From: Candidatus Aminicenantota bacterium
GTDB taxonomy: Bacteria > Acidobacteriota > Aminicenantia > UBA2199
NCBI GenBank assembly: GCA_024644125.1
Contig: JAHELQ010000405.1
Span: 1 to 5,214 of the forward strand
Reading direction: 5' to 3'
Length of the DNA: 5,214 nucleotides
The notes below the pieces were generated by a model. It was not told the origin of the DNA. It ran no database searches and saw only the letters and a list, made by a program, of their open reading frames with translations. This document shows, one piece after another, positions 4,657-5,214 of the stretch (its first letter is position 1; every line of letters starts with the position of its first letter). The position numbers and the translations under genes are program-made.

Positions 4657-5214
4657 CAGCATTTTGGAGAACCAGATCTGAAAACCTATCCCGTGCTTCT
4701 CTTTGAGTAATTGCAGAAAGTCTTCTGTAGAATCCGCATTGGTGGCCACCAGGATTTTGCAAAAATCGATGAAGCGTTGATGCCGCAAGCGGCGGCGTAG
4801 TTCCGCCAGGATTAACGGCGCTTTGCTGTAGAGTAATGTCTCGGCGTTCTTGATTGTTTCGGGGGTGGATTGATTGGAGCGGTCGAATCCCCAGATGGGT
4901 GGAGAACCCTTGATTTCGAGTTCTTTGGTCTTTACGCGGCTCTGGTATTCATCAGAGCCGATCACTTTTTCCAACACCAGGAGCGCGCTGAATTCCGCCA
5001 TCCCTTCGTTCAGCCAATCCTCCCAGGTGGAGGTGTCGGCGTCGCGCCACCAGATATGGGCGGCTTCGTGGGCCAGGTAGCGGATGTAGGAGGCGTGTTT
5101 TTCCGCGTAGTCAGTATCGCTGAGGTCTCCCAGCACAATGAGGCCCGGTCGCGCGTAGCCGCCGCCCCGCTTGCGGACCGATTCCACCAATGTGATGTCT
5201 TTGCTCTTGTTGCC
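4645..5214 (-). CDS. M1-like (gluzincin) metallopeptidase, N-terminus beyond window edge
   Basis: The reverse frame is open to base 5214, so only the last 189 residues are visible; the TTG at 5188-5190 is not a credible start. The zinc site is clear: HEAAHIWW supplies two His ligands and the catalytic Glu. After a 17-residue gap, WLNEGMAEF supplies the third zinc ligand (Glu in NEG). This HExxH-x18-E arrangement with a WW after the motif is characteristic of M1 aminopeptidases and close relatives. A preceding strand (RPGLIVLGDL) and a following helical part with AETLLYSKAPLILAELRR also fit the M1 fold, in which a Tyr roughly in this position can assist catalysis. The C-terminal helical domain is short, ending soon after QIWFSKMLKTY. 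The gene converges on the forward operon with 15 bases between stop codons and is probably unrelated to it. Substrate cannot be judged. Confidence 0.88.
   Translation of the reverse strand, partial: GNKSKDITLVESVRKRGGGYARPGLIVLGDLSDTDYAEKHASYIRYLAHEAAHIWWRDADTSTWEDWLNEGMAEFSALLVLEKVIGSDEYQSRVKTKELEIKGSPPIWGFDRSNQSTPETIKNAETLLYSKAPLILAELRRRLRHQRFIDFCKILVATNADSTEDFLQLLKEKHGIGFQIWFSKMLKTY
4648..4689. repeat. 12-bp perfect inverted repeat at the convergent gene junction
   Basis: ATAGGTTTTCAG (4648-4659) and CTGAAAACCTAT (4678-4689) are exact reverse complements with an 18-base loop. The loop itself can pair TGG (4665-4667) with CCA (4672-4674). The repeat lies inside the last codons of the reverse-strand peptidase gene. 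It uses CAATAGG bases that also belong to the 4636-4651 stem, so the two folds exclude each other on the forward transcript. It may stop or protect transcripts from both sides. Confidence 0.55.

Overview
The window is a bacterial chromosomal fragment with five forward genes, one tiny candidate leader ORF and one convergent reverse gene. Two genes run off the edges: a SUMF1-domain gene on the left and an M1-like peptidase on the right. The organism is uncertain. The GG-type natural-product leader peptide, the SUMF1-domain protein, the ECF sigma/zf-HC2 pair with a helical periplasmic tail, and the TPR/HEAT secreted protein together recall Acidobacteriota/Aminicenantes-like or similar large-genome environmental bacteria. 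The best promoter is a classical TTGACT-N17-TAATAT type rather than the Bacteroidota type, although the peptide leader resembles Bacteroidota natural-product leaders. This placement is inference from memory of families only.

Left part (1-1360): the 3' end of a SUMF1/FGE-like (C-type-lectin fold) gene, followed by 328 bases without a gene. That gap holds a foldable element (1090-1149), a G-rich stretch and a clear sigma-70-type promoter (1289-1317).

Middle left (1361-1853): the promoter drives a 64-residue peptide gene with a strong Shine-Dalgarno site. The peptide has a Lys-rich leader ending in Gly-Gly and a 34-residue core with six Cys and seven Ser/Thr. It looks like a ribosomally made, modified peptide (RiPP, lanthipeptide-like) precursor. 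No modification or export enzyme lies in the window. Palindromic and hairpin sequences follow it.

Middle to right (1854-4629): an apparent operon. A 21-residue hydrophobic ORF may be translationally coupled (ATGA) to an ECF sigma factor. The sigma gene overlaps (ATGA) a zinc-binding, single-pass membrane anti-sigma factor. A secreted TPR/HEAT protein follows, then a small secreted protein. The last two share a homologous C-terminal domain, so the operon looks like an envelope-sensing module with its own extracytoplasmic parts. This tail also resembles, from memory, the domain after the SHOCT-like segment in YvlB/LiaX-type envelope-stress proteins.

Right end (4645-5214, reverse): the C-terminal part of a gluzincin (M1 aminopeptidase-like) metalloprotease. 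It converges on the operon, with overlapping alternative hairpins at the junction.
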